Below, piece after piece: positions 45,294 to 53,983 of a DNA stretch of 64,000 bases (position 1 is the first letter of the stretch; every line of letters starts with the position of its first letter). The translations under genes were made by a program, and so were the position numbers. This stretch comes from Bacteriovoracaceae bacterium (lineage in GTDB: Bacteria > Bdellovibrionota > Bacteriovoracia > Bacteriovoracales > Bacteriovoracaceae): NCBI GenBank assembly GCA_020630335.1, contig JAHDBN010000005.1, forward strand, positions 1 through 64,000. The letters run 5' to 3'. A model generated the notes under the pieces. The model had not been told where the DNA came from. It worked only from the letters and a program-made list of their open reading frames with translations, and did no database searches.

Positions 45294-46105
45294 TCTCTTT
45301 TCTTTATTTACTTGTCGTTGGAATTATTGTGTTTATTATTGTGAAGCACTTTACGTCTGTTGAGAAAAATATTAATGAGTATGATTTTGATAGATTGGTT
45401 GAGGATAAGAAGAGATCGCTAAGAGGAGAATCTACCAGAGTTGATCAACTCATAAACTCAAAAAAGAAGAAAACAACCGATCCGTATTTAGAAAAAATTT
45501 TCAAAGATCTCGAATGGGGTGGGGGAGATATTTTAGATAAAGAGCTTTCTAGAGATTTAAGTTCATTTTTGGAATGTGACGTCAAATTCGTTAAAGTTCA
45601 AAATATTATTCATGAAATCATTCATCAGTCTAAAAATAAAAATGATTTTTTAAGTAAGTTATCTTTTGAAGCTTTTAAAACTTCTTTTATCCAGGCCAAT
45701 ATTTTTAGAGTTAAAAATCTTTCTTCGCAACTTTTTAACTCACTATATTTGCTAAGTCTTGGGAAGGTTGATGAAGTATTTACCAAGTTTGATGGTAGTC
45801 TTGCATCCTTGAGAATAAAAGTGAATAAACAAGAACAGGCTCAGTTAAAGCATCTAAATATTAAGGATGTTTTACAAAAAATGATGTCTTTTCAGAAATC
45901 AATAGAGCGATTGGTTTTGTTAAATGAGGAAAAAGTTGAGACTCTCGCGAGGAAAGCACAAGGGAGCAAGGAAGAATATAGAAAAGTTTTAAAAACTTAT
46001 CATCCAGATCGTATGGATCTTCATATCATACCCAAGAAGTATCATGAGAAATTTTTAAAAATCTATTCTGAACAGTTTTCTCAAATAAAATCCAAGCTTG
46101 ATTAA
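45290..46105 (+). CDS. membrane-anchored J-domain protein with C-terminal HPD
   Basis: The 271-aa product has one N-terminal transmembrane helix (residues 1-21), a helical middle part, and ends in a truncated J domain: EEYRKVLKTYHPDRM (HPD at 238-240) then EKFLKIYSEQFSQIKSKLD as helix III. The C-terminal placement and the membrane anchor recall DjlA. It should recruit DnaK to a membrane client. It converges with the S41 peptidase gene, and the ends overlap by 4 nt. Confidence 0.75.
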   Translation: MISFLYLLVVGIIVFIIVKHFTSVEKNINEYDFDRLVEDKKRSLRGESTRVDQLINSKKKKTTDPYLEKIFKDLEWGGGDILDKELSRDLSSFLECDVKFVKVQNIIHEIIHQSKNKNDFLSKLSFEAFKTSFIQANIFRVKNLSSQLFNSLYLLSLGKVDEVFTKFDGSLASLRIKVNKQEQAQLKHLNIKDVLQKMMSFQKSIERLVLLNEEKVETLARKAQGSKEEYRKVLKTYHPDRMDLHIIPKKYHEKFLKIYSEQFSQIKSKLD

Positions 46106-47760
46106 TCCATGCAAGATAAAACATCTAAAGCATAAAGCACTTCAAACTCATCTGATCTTTCAAATTTAGGATCTAATGACTTGTTTCTATAATGAGTGTT
46201 TTTACTTACACACTTTTTTAGACTTGATGATGGAGTGTAATGTATAGGCTTTTGTAAATTATTCATATAAATAGGGTTTTGGTTCGAATCGATTTTAGAA
46301 TATTTTTTATTATCACTTTTTGTTACAAAATGAGGCGTAATCCCTTGTATATGATTTGTATTCTTGGATGGCCCAAAGAATACGCCAGAGTTTACACGTA
46401 CACCCATATATTTTAGTTGTGAGGTAGGAAAAATTTCAGAAATCTCTTTATAGGCCTGGATAGATCCTTTTCCATAACTTTTTTTCCCAATGCTAATTGC
46501 TCTGCCATGATCAACAAGTGTTTGAGTTAGAAGCTCTGAAGCACTGGCTGAACCTTCATCTATAAGGATAGTCATTTTTTCATCTATCACTGAAATGGTT
46601 TCTGTTTCATAGGTAGATCCTTTAATAAACTTTCCATCCTTTAGATCTTTTGTAAAAGTAACAACTTGTCCTTCATCCAAAAATAAATCAGCAATATTTT
46701 TTGCAAGCTCTAATGATCCCCCTCCATTTCCTCTTAAATCTAAAATGATTCCTTCAACCTCACCTTGAGTTTTAGCAGTAAGGTACTCCTTAATGATTTT
46801 AAAATGTGCCATTGGATCCATGAAATCTGCAAGCTTCAAGTAGAGAGTGTTTTGATCTTGAAAATAGTGTGCATCTAAATTTTTCTTATATTCATTTGTT
46901 AGTCTGAAGACAATAGAGAAGGTATGAGTTCTAAACCCCATTTTTCTTTTAATGATCATTGAAGTTATTGAGCCAGGAGTTTTTTCTAATAATGAAAGAG
47001 ATTTTTTATGATCGATATTTTTTAAGTACTTCCCGTTAATATTTATCACTTGATCCATTGATCTCAAACCTTTTTTATAAGCACTTGAGTGATGTAGGAT
47101 ATCAGAGATAATATATTGATCTTTATTGTTTTTAGTTAAGCTAAAACCTGGAAATTTAACTACTCTTTTTTGGGGAGTAACTTCTTTGGACTTTAGTACT
47201 TTAGAAAGAGCATAATTATTAATTTGTAAGTAAGAATTATCTCCAAACTTTGAAACTAGATAAGAGTTATAAATTCTAAGACTAATTGAAGCTTCTTTGT
47301 CTTTATCTAGTTTATATTGAGATTTAATTTGATTTAATAACTCATGAAATTTTAAGGTTAATGTATTATCTTTTAAATACTTACTCCATGATCTTTGTAT
47401 AAGCTTGTAATTTCTTTGAGTAAACTGAACATAAGATTTAAGATCTAATGATTTAATATAGTTGTCATCAATATAGTAAAGTCTAAAGTCATCATTGATA
47501 GCTTCATATGTTTTTAGAAATGGCAGTTCAGACGTTTTCAATTGAGTATTAGGTAATAATAAAGAAGTCTTGGGAAGAGACACAAAAAGAAACTGAATGG
47601 CCTGAACACAGTGAATGGATTCCTTTTTGTTCTCATAACACTTATTTGTGAAGATATCTTCTTTAAGTGAATTAAAATTAAGGTTGGTGAGTTCAGCAAC
47701 AGAATTAGAATGAGCAAGAGAACTTAGAAATAATAAAGTAAGAAGAATATTTTTAGTCAT
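46102..47760 (-). CDS. S41-family C-terminal processing peptidase
   Basis: Start chosen at ATG 47760 (MTKNILLTLLFLSS signal peptide); a longer ATG 15 nt upstream adds MLFTR. The 552-aa product has a PDZ domain (GLRSMDQVININGKYLKNIDH), then IILDLRGNGGGSLELA and the catalytic Ser/Lys pair: DEGSASASELLTQ and KKSYGKGSIQ. It is a periplasmic C-terminal processing peptidase. A region of about 200 residues before the PDZ is specific to it. Confidence 0.9.
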   Translation of the reverse strand: MTKNILLTLLFLSSLAHSNSVAELTNLNFNSLKEDIFTNKCYENKKESIHCVQAIQFLFVSLPKTSLLLPNTQLKTSELPFLKTYEAINDDFRLYYIDDNYIKSLDLKSYVQFTQRNYKLIQRSWSKYLKDNTLTLKFHELLNQIKSQYKLDKDKEASISLRIYNSYLVSKFGDNSYLQINNYALSKVLKSKEVTPQKRVVKFPGFSLTKNNKDQYIISDILHHSSAYKKGLRSMDQVININGKYLKNIDHKKSLSLLEKTPGSITSMIIKRKMGFRTHTFSIVFRLTNEYKKNLDAHYFQDQNTLYLKLADFMDPMAHFKIIKEYLTAKTQGEVEGIILDLRGNGGGSLELAKNIADLFLDEGQVVTFTKDLKDGKFIKGSTYETETISVIDEKMTILIDEGSASASELLTQTLVDHGRAISIGKKSYGKGSIQAYKEISEIFPTSQLKYMGVRVNSGVFFGPSKNTNHIQGITPHFVTKSDNKKYSKIDSNQNPIYMNNLQKPIHYTPSSSLKKCVSKNTHYRNKSLDPKFERSDEFEVLYALDVLSCMD

Positions 47761-47888
47761 CCTTGTAAATAACATCTAGTTAGTTCTGGCGCAGTGTCTG
47801 AAGTCAAAAAACTTCTTACATCTCTTAAGTTATTAGAATTATTAGAAAAAATTTAACTGATGGAGTAATTTTTACAGATTCGTGAAGT

Positions 47889-47929
47889 GAATAAGAAGCT
47901 TAGAGTAACGTTCTTCAAGCTTCTTATTC
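47889..47929 (-). terminator. 13-bp stem terminator-like hairpin
   Basis: GAATAAGAAGCTT (47889-47901) pairs perfectly with 47917-47929, loop 15 nt. It lies downstream (minus direction) of the eight-cysteine gene at 47954. It abuts a perfect palindrome CCAAAACGTTTTGG (47929-47942). The T run after it is weak. Confidence 0.55.
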
Positions 47930-47953
47930 CAAAACGTTTTGGTTTGATGTTTT

Positions 47954-48346
47954 TTAAAAAGTATGGCTTCTCATGCAAGTATTATTACATGAGCCGAAGA
48001 ATCCAGTAGGACAAGGTTTTACTATTGTACAATAGGCTCTCTTTGGTTGACACCCTGTAGCCAGATTGCAGACGACGGCAGCGACTCCTCCATTCTTAGG
48101 TATACACCCACCAGTACATTTCAAAGATCCTAAAGAAGCACTTCCATCTTCATTGATAACTCGGTAATCTTGTTCTGATACTCTTCTCTCTTGACCATCA
48201 TTTCCTCGTTCAATATAAGTTCTGATACTTCCAACTTCTACTGCTCGACCTTCTTCATAAGCTTTAGCAAGTCTATCGTTTGAGAAAACTTGAATCGATG
48301 TAATTCCAGCGAATAGGACCATCATAAGCAATTTGTTTGTTTTCAT
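47954..48346 (-). CDS. secreted eight-cysteine protein, paralogue 1
   Basis: The 130-aa product has a signal peptide (about 1-22), the family head AYEEGRAVEVGS then ERGNDGQERRVSEQDYRVI, and an eight-cysteine C-terminal part with spacing C-x3-C-x11-C-x5-C-x6-C-x5-C-x7-C-x3-C. All eight cysteines align with the other three full members at 48404, 49095 and 52484. A compact disulfide-bonded domain, exported to the periplasm or beyond, is expected; the family is not one I know. Confidence 0.8.
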   Translation of the reverse strand: MKTNKLLMMVLFAGITSIQVFSNDRLAKAYEEGRAVEVGSIRTYIERGNDGQERRVSEQDYRVINEDGSASLGSLKCTGGCIPKNGGVAAVVCNLATGCQPKRAYCTIVKPCPTGFFGSCNNTCMRSHTF

Positions 48347-48403
48347 AAATTTTTCCTTTTTTAGTGTTTTTAAATCAAAACGAGAAACTGTTCATTTCTA
48401 TAA

Positions 48404-48808
48404 TTAATTAGATATCAGCGAAAAACTTCGACCGCAATCACCAGAACATGCTGGAAGACCAATCCCACTCCAAACATCACCACAGTGAATCGGCGTACAC
48501 TGTCCGCTTACTTCCTTGCATCCAGTAATGTCCCCACAAGTTGGGCCAGAGTGCTTAACGCAATATCCTTTGCATTTCATAGAACCAAATGATGTCACTG
48601 CACCATCTGGAGATACAACTTCATAGTTTTGATGAGAAACCTCTAAGGTTCTATTTTGAGAATCTCTTTCCATGTAAGATTGTTTAGGACCGATCTCTCT
48701 AGCTCTTCCTTCTTTAATTGCTTTAACTAAGTCATCCGGACTCATAGTGCTTTGTGCAAAATTCAAATTAGCGAACAAACATAATAAAACTAAAATACTT
48801 CTTTTCAT
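48404..48808 (-). CDS. secreted eight-cysteine protein, paralogue 2
   Basis: The 134-aa product is nearly identical to the gene at 49095 (about 95% in amino acids) and shares its upstream 160 bp. The signal peptide is about 1-18. It reads SPDDLVKAIKEGRAREIGP, then ERDSQNRTLEVSHQNYEVV SPDG, then eight cysteines with spacing C-x3-C-x7-C-x5-C-x6-C-x4-C-x11-C-x3-C. The pair is a recent duplication. Located 57 bp upstream of the next paralogue on the same strand. Confidence 0.85.
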   Translation of the reverse strand: MKRSILVLLCLFANLNFAQSTMSPDDLVKAIKEGRAREIGPKQSYMERDSQNRTLEVSHQNYEVVSPDGAVTSFGSMKCKGYCVKHSGPTCGDITGCKEVSGQCTPIHCGDVWSGIGLPACSGDCGRSFSLISN

Positions 48809-48942
48809 AAAATTCCTTTTTTTGGGTTGTTAATTACAGCATCAGAGTAAAACATCAGTTCCATTTACTTTGATATACTTAGCAATGATGTGATGAATAA
48901 ATGTTAGTTTTTTGAAAGTTAAATTGCGAGCGAGTAGGAAAT

Positions 48943-48969
48943 AAACTGCGGCATTGTTTGCCACAGTTT
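48943..48969 (-). repeat. hairpin element, copy 1, upstream of paralogue 2
   Basis: In the minus direction AAACTGTGGCA (48969-48959) pairs with TGCCGCAGTTT (48953-48943), 11 bp with one G-U, loop of 5 nt. The same element is at 49653-49679, 27 bases with the same sequence. It was carried along in the duplication. Confidence 0.7.
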
Positions 48970-49020
48970 TAGTAAGTTTCTGATTGTGCAAAAAATAAAA
49001 ATTTTGTTCAGGAAAAAGAT

Positions 49021-49055
49021 AGAGTCTAAAACTTAGAATTTAAACTTTAGACTCT
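49021..49055 (-). terminator. intrinsic terminator after paralogue 3
   Basis: AGAGTCTAAA (49021-49030) pairs perfectly with TTTAGACTCT (49046-49055); read on the minus strand the stem is followed by ATCTTTTTCC. It lies 40 nt past the stop of the gene at 49095. Confidence 0.75.
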
Positions 49056-49094
49056 TTTGTTTTCAAATTAAAATAAACTAGAAATTGTTAATCT

Positions 49095-49505
49095 TTATAA
49101 TGAATGAGACATTAAGGAGAAGCTTCTACCGCAATCACCTGAACATGCTGGAAGACCAATCCCACTCCAAACATCACCACAGTGAATCGGCGTACACTGT
49201 CCACTTACTTCCTTGCATCCAGTAATGTCCCCACAGGTTGGGCCAGAGTGCTTAGTACAATATCCTTTGCATTTCATAGAACCAAATGATGTCACTGAAC
49301 CATCTGGAGATACAACTTCATAGTTTTGATGAGAAACCTCTAAAGTTCTATTTTGAGAATCTCTTTCCATGTAAGATTGCTTAGGACCGATCTCTCTAGC
49401 TCTTCCTTCTTTAATTGCTCTAACTAAATCATCTGGGCTCATAGTGCTTTGCGCGAAATTTAAATTAGAGAATAAACATAACAAAATTAAAATACTTCTT
49501 TTCAT
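49095..49505 (-). CDS. secreted eight-cysteine protein, paralogue 3
   Basis: The 136-aa product is a near-copy of paralogue 2, with a few substitutions (for example S for A after SPDG, T for V after KGYC). It has the signal peptide and all eight cysteines. The start is preceded by GGAAGGAGAAG. It is the first gene after the 728-aa secreted-protein gene in the minus direction, and has its own terminator at 49021. Confidence 0.85.
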   Translation of the reverse strand: MKRSILILLCLFSNLNFAQSTMSPDDLVRAIKEGRAREIGPKQSYMERDSQNRTLEVSHQNYEVVSPDGSVTSFGSMKCKGYCTKHSGPTCGDITGCKEVSGQCTPIHCGDVWSGIGLPACSGDCGRSFSLMSHSL

Positions 49506-49652
49506 AAAATTCTTCTCCTTCCTTGGTTGTTAAAAACTACAGCATCAGAGTAAAGACAAACTAGCTTTCCTTGCTCTGATATGCTCAGTAATAATTTGAT
49601 GAATATAAAAATGCTAGCTAGCAAAAAACTAAATTGCGAGTGTATATCAAAT

Positions 49653-49679
49653 AAACTGCGGCATTGTTTGCCACAGTTT
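49653..49679 (-). terminator. hairpin element, copy 2, directly after the 728-aa protein gene
   Basis: Same 11-bp stem as at 48943-48969. Here the hairpin begins 2 nt past the TAG stop (49684-49682), where a terminator would sit; the following ATTTGAT is a weak T run. This is the likely parent copy, as the duplicate lies upstream of paralogue 2. Confidence 0.6.
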
Positions 49680-49681
49680 TG

Positions 49682-51868
49682 CTAAATTTCCCACCTTTCA
49701 AAGATTAAGGAATTCCGCATGAAGTTATGATAGGTACAAGCTCTTTTTTCTAAAGGTTCATTAAACTTTTCCATTGTAATTAATTCTGAACTAGGGCCAT
49801 CTTGAAAATAAGATTGAAGTTTTAAATTAATACAAAGATGTTTAGGTATTTTGCTGGGCCAATGTTCTACTCCTAAAAGGGCCATGCAAAGTTCAGTTCT
49901 CGATCTCTTATACTCAAGTTTTTGAGTTGGAGCAGCTTGTTTTTCTTTATCAATAAGAAAATTTAAAGTTTGTTTAATATTTTTTGAAAAAGCGTCAACA
50001 AAGCTCGTCATGACGTGTTGATTGATAGGTTTTGCGCGCATGATGTCTGTTTTAATTTTAGTATAAGAATTACTACCACTGATTTCAAAAATTAAATCTT
50101 TAAATCTATCGGCAGCAAGAAGTTGTGCTGTCGCATTTCTTTGTTTGGGGATTTCATTTTTAATTTTATCAATAAGGACGGTTCGTACAAGCATGTTTAA
50201 TCGGCTTTGAATGACAACTGTTCCAAACTCAAGGTTACCGATAACATAAATCTCACTAACAGCGTCAGAGGCATTTGATGAATCATTGAGTAAAGCATTA
50301 TCGATCAATTTATTAATTTCTTTTAGATCACTTTGAAGATCTACATACAGTTTTCTAAATGCACCATTCTTTAACAGTTCAGGTTTATTAATCTCTATGA
50401 AATGTATGATTTTTTCTAAAGATGTTTTTGCAGAGACTTTATAAGAATTAGAAGTTTCATCATACGAGCTTGAAAGAACTTGGATCGCATCAGGTTGAAG
50501 AACTACTGAGAACTCATCGTTTACTCTTTTGGTCGCTAAATCAATCCATTTTTGTAATTGATTAGAGAGCAATGGAGAATAGGTTGGCACATAAGGTCCA
50601 TTTGGCCATTGAGAGAAGGGATCAAAAATAGAGAAGTTGACAAATCCACCAAAGCCGTTAGAAGGGACCTCTGATCTTTCTAAACCTAGCAAATAATATG
50701 GAGCATAATTGAAGTCGTAAATATCACTCAAGGGATTTGTACCAGCTCCATTTGTTGTTGGTTGGCTATATGGACTAGCGCTCCCTGTAATAGTAGAGAT
50801 TGTTTTTTTTATAATATCATATTTTTCTTGCTCACTAACAGCTTTATTGAATAAAGCTTTATTTTCTTCAATAAGAGCGTGAAACTCAAGAGATGAAACT
50901 AGCAAGGATCTTTGTCGTTGAATAACATTTTTTTGTCTATTAGCATCAGCGGAGGTTGAAGCCTTCGTACCAGAACGCACGTTGTTGAGCCAGTCGAGTA
51001 GAGATGGAATTTCAATCTCTAAAAGTTTAATAGAGTTCAAAAGATCTGTATGGATATCAGCATGTCGCAAGTCTCTTCTGAAATCAAGAAAACTTTCAGC
51101 ATCATTCATCGTGCACCATTTTGAATTTAAAGATTGTAACGCACACTTATATCCTTCAAGAGCAATTGAGCCCTGTGAAATTTTTTTAATTTTCTTAGCA
51201 TACTTATATTGTCTGGCTTTTTCTGCTACAGAACCAAGAAAATCAGATCCAGCTGCTATACCAAAAGAGAGTAATGGGTTGGCAATAGTTGCAGCACTTG
51301 CGATTGAACCTGCTATGGAAAAAGCAGAAGAGAGTACTGCAGGGTTTTCTTGAGTGCACGCTTGGTTTTGAGTTATTTGATACAACATCGTATCTGTACT
51401 TTTCATAATTTGAGAAAATAATTTTTCTTTTTTAGGAGCAAAATGTTTATTCTTCGAATATTGCCTACTCAATACATTAAATCTTTCTAGCTGAATATTA
51501 CTTATATAACTTGAAAGGTTATCTCTTTGAATGAGATCAGTTGTTTGGTTGAGTTTGGAGAAGAGTAATTGTTCATTCTCATTTAACTTAGAGATTTCGA
51601 ATTCTTCATTATTAAGTTGATTTATTTCGTTTACTCTTGTCACAAGATTATTTAATTGCGAGATTGCCCCTGCAACGCTTTGGCAGTTTGGATCTTTTGA
51701 AATTGTATCGATGACTTTGATAAGTGATTGTGCATCTTCCAAAACGGATCTTGTCCAATCACCTTGTTCATTACATGTCGAGCTGAAAATATTAAGAAGG
51801 TGTTCACCAGGAATCTCTTGAGCATTTAAATTAATAAAGAGAAAAAAAACGATTAGATAAGTTTTCAT
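49682..51868 (-). CDS. large secreted helical protein, possible membrane-active segment
   Basis: From ATG 51868 the product is 728 aa with a signal peptide MKTYLIVFFLFINLNAQ. A longer in-frame start adds 21 residues without a ribosome site. The protein is mostly helical and coiled, with a hydrophobic Ala/Gly/Ile-rich stretch of about 40 residues near residues 180-220 (AFSIAGSIASAATIANP and FGIAAGSDFLGSV), and six cysteines spread in the sequence. The mix of a helical bundle and a glycine-rich hydrophobic hairpin is seen in alpha-pore-forming proteins, but no homology is shown. It lies in the middle of the eight-cysteine locus. Confidence 0.7.
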   Translation of the reverse strand: MKTYLIVFFLFINLNAQEIPGEHLLNIFSSTCNEQGDWTRSVLEDAQSLIKVIDTISKDPNCQSVAGAISQLNNLVTRVNEINQLNNEEFEISKLNENEQLLFSKLNQTTDLIQRDNLSSYISNIQLERFNVLSRQYSKNKHFAPKKEKLFSQIMKSTDTMLYQITQNQACTQENPAVLSSAFSIAGSIASAATIANPLLSFGIAAGSDFLGSVAEKARQYKYAKKIKKISQGSIALEGYKCALQSLNSKWCTMNDAESFLDFRRDLRHADIHTDLLNSIKLLEIEIPSLLDWLNNVRSGTKASTSADANRQKNVIQRQRSLLVSSLEFHALIEENKALFNKAVSEQEKYDIIKKTISTITGSASPYSQPTTNGAGTNPLSDIYDFNYAPYYLLGLERSEVPSNGFGGFVNFSIFDPFSQWPNGPYVPTYSPLLSNQLQKWIDLATKRVNDEFSVVLQPDAIQVLSSSYDETSNSYKVSAKTSLEKIIHFIEINKPELLKNGAFRKLYVDLQSDLKEINKLIDNALLNDSSNASDAVSEIYVIGNLEFGTVVIQSRLNMLVRTVLIDKIKNEIPKQRNATAQLLAADRFKDLIFEISGSNSYTKIKTDIMRAKPINQHVMTSFVDAFSKNIKQTLNFLIDKEKQAAPTQKLEYKRSRTELCMALLGVEHWPSKIPKHLCINLKLQSYFQDGPSSELITMEKFNEPLEKRACTYHNFMRNSLIFERWEI

Positions 51869-52061
51869 AGAAGATAATAAACTATTTAATATAATACTTT
51901 GCAATGAAAACTTATATAAAAAGCGTTGCAATTATGCCGCAGATTTTTATGAAGAGCACAAGTGTTCTGCTTGACGGAAAACAGGATAAAAATATACTCT
52001 CAGCAATAAAAGCAACTCTGTGTGTTAGTACTACAAGATATTCTATAAAAGAGGAGAGAAG

Positions 52062-52430
52062 ATGCAATGTGAGAATTTTTTATATATGTTCTTGTTGATT
52101 TTTTTATTATCATGTTCTTCTCTTGTCAATTCTAATTACTCTTTGATTCAAGCGAAATTAAAAAATTTTGAAAGACTCCATCTTGGTAAAGAAAGCAAAG
52201 GCAGTAAAACTTGGGTGAGGCATTACGTTGTTGAAAAAAATAAAAAGTTTTTTCCTATGAAAATTGTCTGTCTCGGGAATTGTCATCCTTACCCGTGTGG
52301 AAAGAAAAAAGATAATGAAATAAGACTTCAATGTAAACCAACAAAAGAATGCAGTAGAGAGTTTTATCAGATTGAAGAAAAAATACAGACAACTCGAGAA
52401 GCTTATAGTTGGTTGGAGTCAGTAAAGTAA
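52062..52430 (+). CDS. lipoprotein, divergent relative of the eight-cysteine family
   Basis: The 122-aa product has a lipobox (FLLSCSS) and a C-terminal part with IVCLGNC (C-x3-C), then HPYPC, then LQC and KECSREF, which matches the last family motif (PECNRAF in paralogue 4). It keeps only five of the eight cysteines. AGGAGAGAAG gives a good ribosome site at 52049-52058. It probably tethers a related domain to the membrane. It is divergent from the 728-aa gene and in front of paralogue 4. Confidence 0.65.
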   Translation: MQCENFLYMFLLIFLLSCSSLVNSNYSLIQAKLKNFERLHLGKESKGSKTWVRHYVVEKNKKFFPMKIVCLGNCHPYPCGKKKDNEIRLQCKPTKECSREFYQIEEKIQTTREAYSWLESVK

Positions 52431-52483
52431 AAATAACGTTAATTTGATAATGATCAATTGCTAACTATTAATAAGGAGAAATT

Positions 52484-52879
52484 ATGAAAAAAGTATTAAC
52501 GTTGATGATCTTACTCTCAGGATTTAGTTTTGCAAGTCCATCGCTGAGTCCCCAAGAATTAGAACGAGCTATTGAAGAAGGTCGTGCAATAAAAATTGGT
52601 CCTCAGAAAGACCATCTTGAGCATGATGCGGAAGGCAGAACTGTTAAAGTTTCTAGTCAAGATTACCGCATCACATCTCCTGATGGAAGTTCTATTACGA
52701 ATGGTTCACTTACTTGTTCGGGGATATGCAGGGGAGCTCTTTGGACAGGTATGGTGTGTGGAAATACAGAAAATTGTGAACCAAGAAGGGCTTATTGTAC
52801 AAAAGGCAAGTGCCCTGGTCCTGCTAATGGTCCTGGCGCATGTATTCCGGAGTGCAACAGAGCATTTACAACGAAGTAA
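52484..52879 (+). CDS. secreted eight-cysteine protein, paralogue 4
   Basis: The 131-aa product has a signal peptide (about 1-17), SPQELERAIEEGRAIKIGP, EHDAEGRTVKVSSQDYRI, SPDGSS, and eight cysteines with spacing C-x3-C-x9-C-x5-C-x6-C-x4-C-x9-C-x3-C. It is on the opposite strand to the other three members, and 53 nt after the lipoprotein cousin, so the two are likely co-transcribed. AAGGAG is the ribosome site. Confidence 0.8.
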   Translation: MKKVLTLMILLSGFSFASPSLSPQELERAIEEGRAIKIGPQKDHLEHDAEGRTVKVSSQDYRITSPDGSSITNGSLTCSGICRGALWTGMVCGNTENCEPRRAYCTKGKCPGPANGPGACIPECNRAFTTK

Positions 52880-52908
52880 GATTGTTGTTTTTTCGATTCT
52901 TTTTAAAG

Positions 52909-52945
52909 TTTACATTCATACTTTAGCAAATAGTATGAATGTAAA
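52909..52945 (+). terminator. intrinsic terminator after paralogue 4
   Basis: TTTACATTCATACT (52909-52922) pairs perfectly over 14 bp with 52932-52945, with TTTCTTTTATT after. It lies between paralogue 4 and the convergent msrA. Confidence 0.9.
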
Positions 52946-52968
52946 TTTCTTTTATTAATAAAAATCAA

Positions 52969-53472
52969 TTAAAAAGGAAAATCGATCTTTTTATACAAGT
53001 GACACATATAACCATCTGGTTTCTTCTCTAGATAATCTTGATGATATTCTTCGGCTTTATAAAAAGTGCTCGCTTTTAATAGAACGGTCGCGATAGGTTT
53101 GTTGAAAATGTTATGAATAGCTAATTGTTTTAAGAAGTTCTCTCCTTCAATTTTTTGTTCATCATTTAGATAAAAAATAGCTGATTTGTATTGATGTCCA
53201 ATATCATTATGTTGACCATCAATTTGAGTTGGGTCATGAATTTGAAAAAAGTATTTGAGTATTTCTTGAAAACTTAGCTCATTGGAATCAAACGAGATCT
53301 CAATGGCCTCAAAGTGACCATTGTTTATGGTGCAGACTTCTTCGTAAGTAGGATTTTTGGTAGTACCACCAATATATCCAACCTGAGTGTTGATGACTCC
53401 TGAGAGATTTTTGAAAAGTTTTTCTACCCCCCAGAAACATCCACATGCTAGTATTGCTCTATTCATTATCAT
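52969..53472 (-). CDS. msrA: peptide methionine (S)-S-oxide reductase
   Basis: The 167-aa product has the catalytic [10 protein letters not shown] (near residue 13), [15 protein letters not shown], and the [11 protein letters not shown] block. It reduces S-methionine sulfoxide in proteins with thioredoxin, supplied here by TrxB. It overlaps msrB by 14 nt. ATG 53472 or 53466 can serve as the start; there is no strong ribosome site, as expected with coupling to msrB. Confidence 0.95.
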   Translation of the reverse strand: MIMNRAILACGCFWGVEKLFKNLSGVINTQVGYIGGTTKNPTYEEVCTINNGHFEAIEISFDSNELSFQEILKYFFQIHDPTQIDGQHNDIGHQYKSAIFYLNDEQKIEGENFLKQLAIHNIFNKPIATVLLKASTFYKAEEYHQDYLEKKPDGYMCHLYKKIDFPF

Positions 53473-53914
53473 TAAAAAGTTTCAAAAATTCTGAATAACC
53501 TTCTTCTTCTAATTTTTCTTTGGGAATAAAACGCATGGCCGCTGAGTTCATACAATATCTTTTATTCGTAGGGGCTGGGCCATCATCAAAAACGTGGCCT
53601 AAATGAGAATCAGCAATCTTGGATCTAACTTCAGTTCGCACTCTTAAGAAAAGAGAACGATCTGTTTTTAACTCAAGTGAGTCTTCATTTAAAGGCTTGA
53701 AAAAAGAGGGCCATCCCGTTCCTGATTTGTATTTATGTTGAGAAGAAAACAAGGCTTCGCCACTAACTATATCAACATAAATCCCTTCTTCTTGATTATC
53801 CCAATATTCGTTTTTAAAAGGTTTCTCAGTCCCATCTTTTTGAGTAACTTTATATTGAATCGCACTCAGCTTAGCTTTTAATTCTTGATCACTTGGTTTT
53901 TTAAAATCGGTCAT
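53459..53914 (-). CDS. msrB: peptide methionine (R)-S-oxide reductase
   Basis: From ATG 53914 the 151-aa product has [20 protein letters not shown] and [11 protein letters not shown] with the catalytic Cys. The two CxxC zinc pairs of many MsrB are absent. GGAG (53921-53924) is the ribosome site; it lies right at the end of a strong terminator (53925-53954), so the gene cannot have its own promoter between. It is co-translated with msrA. Confidence 0.93.
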   Translation of the reverse strand: MTDFKKPSDQELKAKLSAIQYKVTQKDGTEKPFKNEYWDNQEEGIYVDIVSGEALFSSQHKYKSGTGWPSFFKPLNEDSLELKTDRSLFLRVRTEVRSKIADSHLGHVFDDGPAPTNKRYCMNSAAMRFIPKEKLEEEGYSEFLKLFNDNE

Positions 53915-53924
53915 TATGAACTCC

Positions 53925-53954
53925 AAAAAAAAAAGGATCTCCGAAGAGATCCTT
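53925..53954 (-). terminator. strong intrinsic terminator abutting the msrB ribosome site
   Basis: Read on the minus strand: AAGGATCTC, loop TTCG, GAGATCCTT, then a run of ten T. It ends the barrel-protein gene at 53984. The T run is followed at once by the GGAG of msrB, leaving no space for a promoter, so msrBA may depend on read-through. Confidence 0.9.
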
Positions 53955-53983
53955 ATAAAATATCATAATTTTAAGTTTTTGGT

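Noticed and set aside
51904-52098. 64-codon plus-strand frame
   Set aside because: No ribosome site, no recognisable features, and it overlaps the start of the lipoprotein gene at 52062 in another frame.
52445-52470. Fur-box-like GATAATGATCAATT sequence upstream of paralogue 4
   Set aside because: Only about half of the 19-bp consensus is matched, and the region is AT-rich.
52596-52958. 120-codon frame overlapping eight-cysteine paralogue 4
   Set aside because: Wrong frame; the paralogue frame has a signal peptide and the conserved cysteines.
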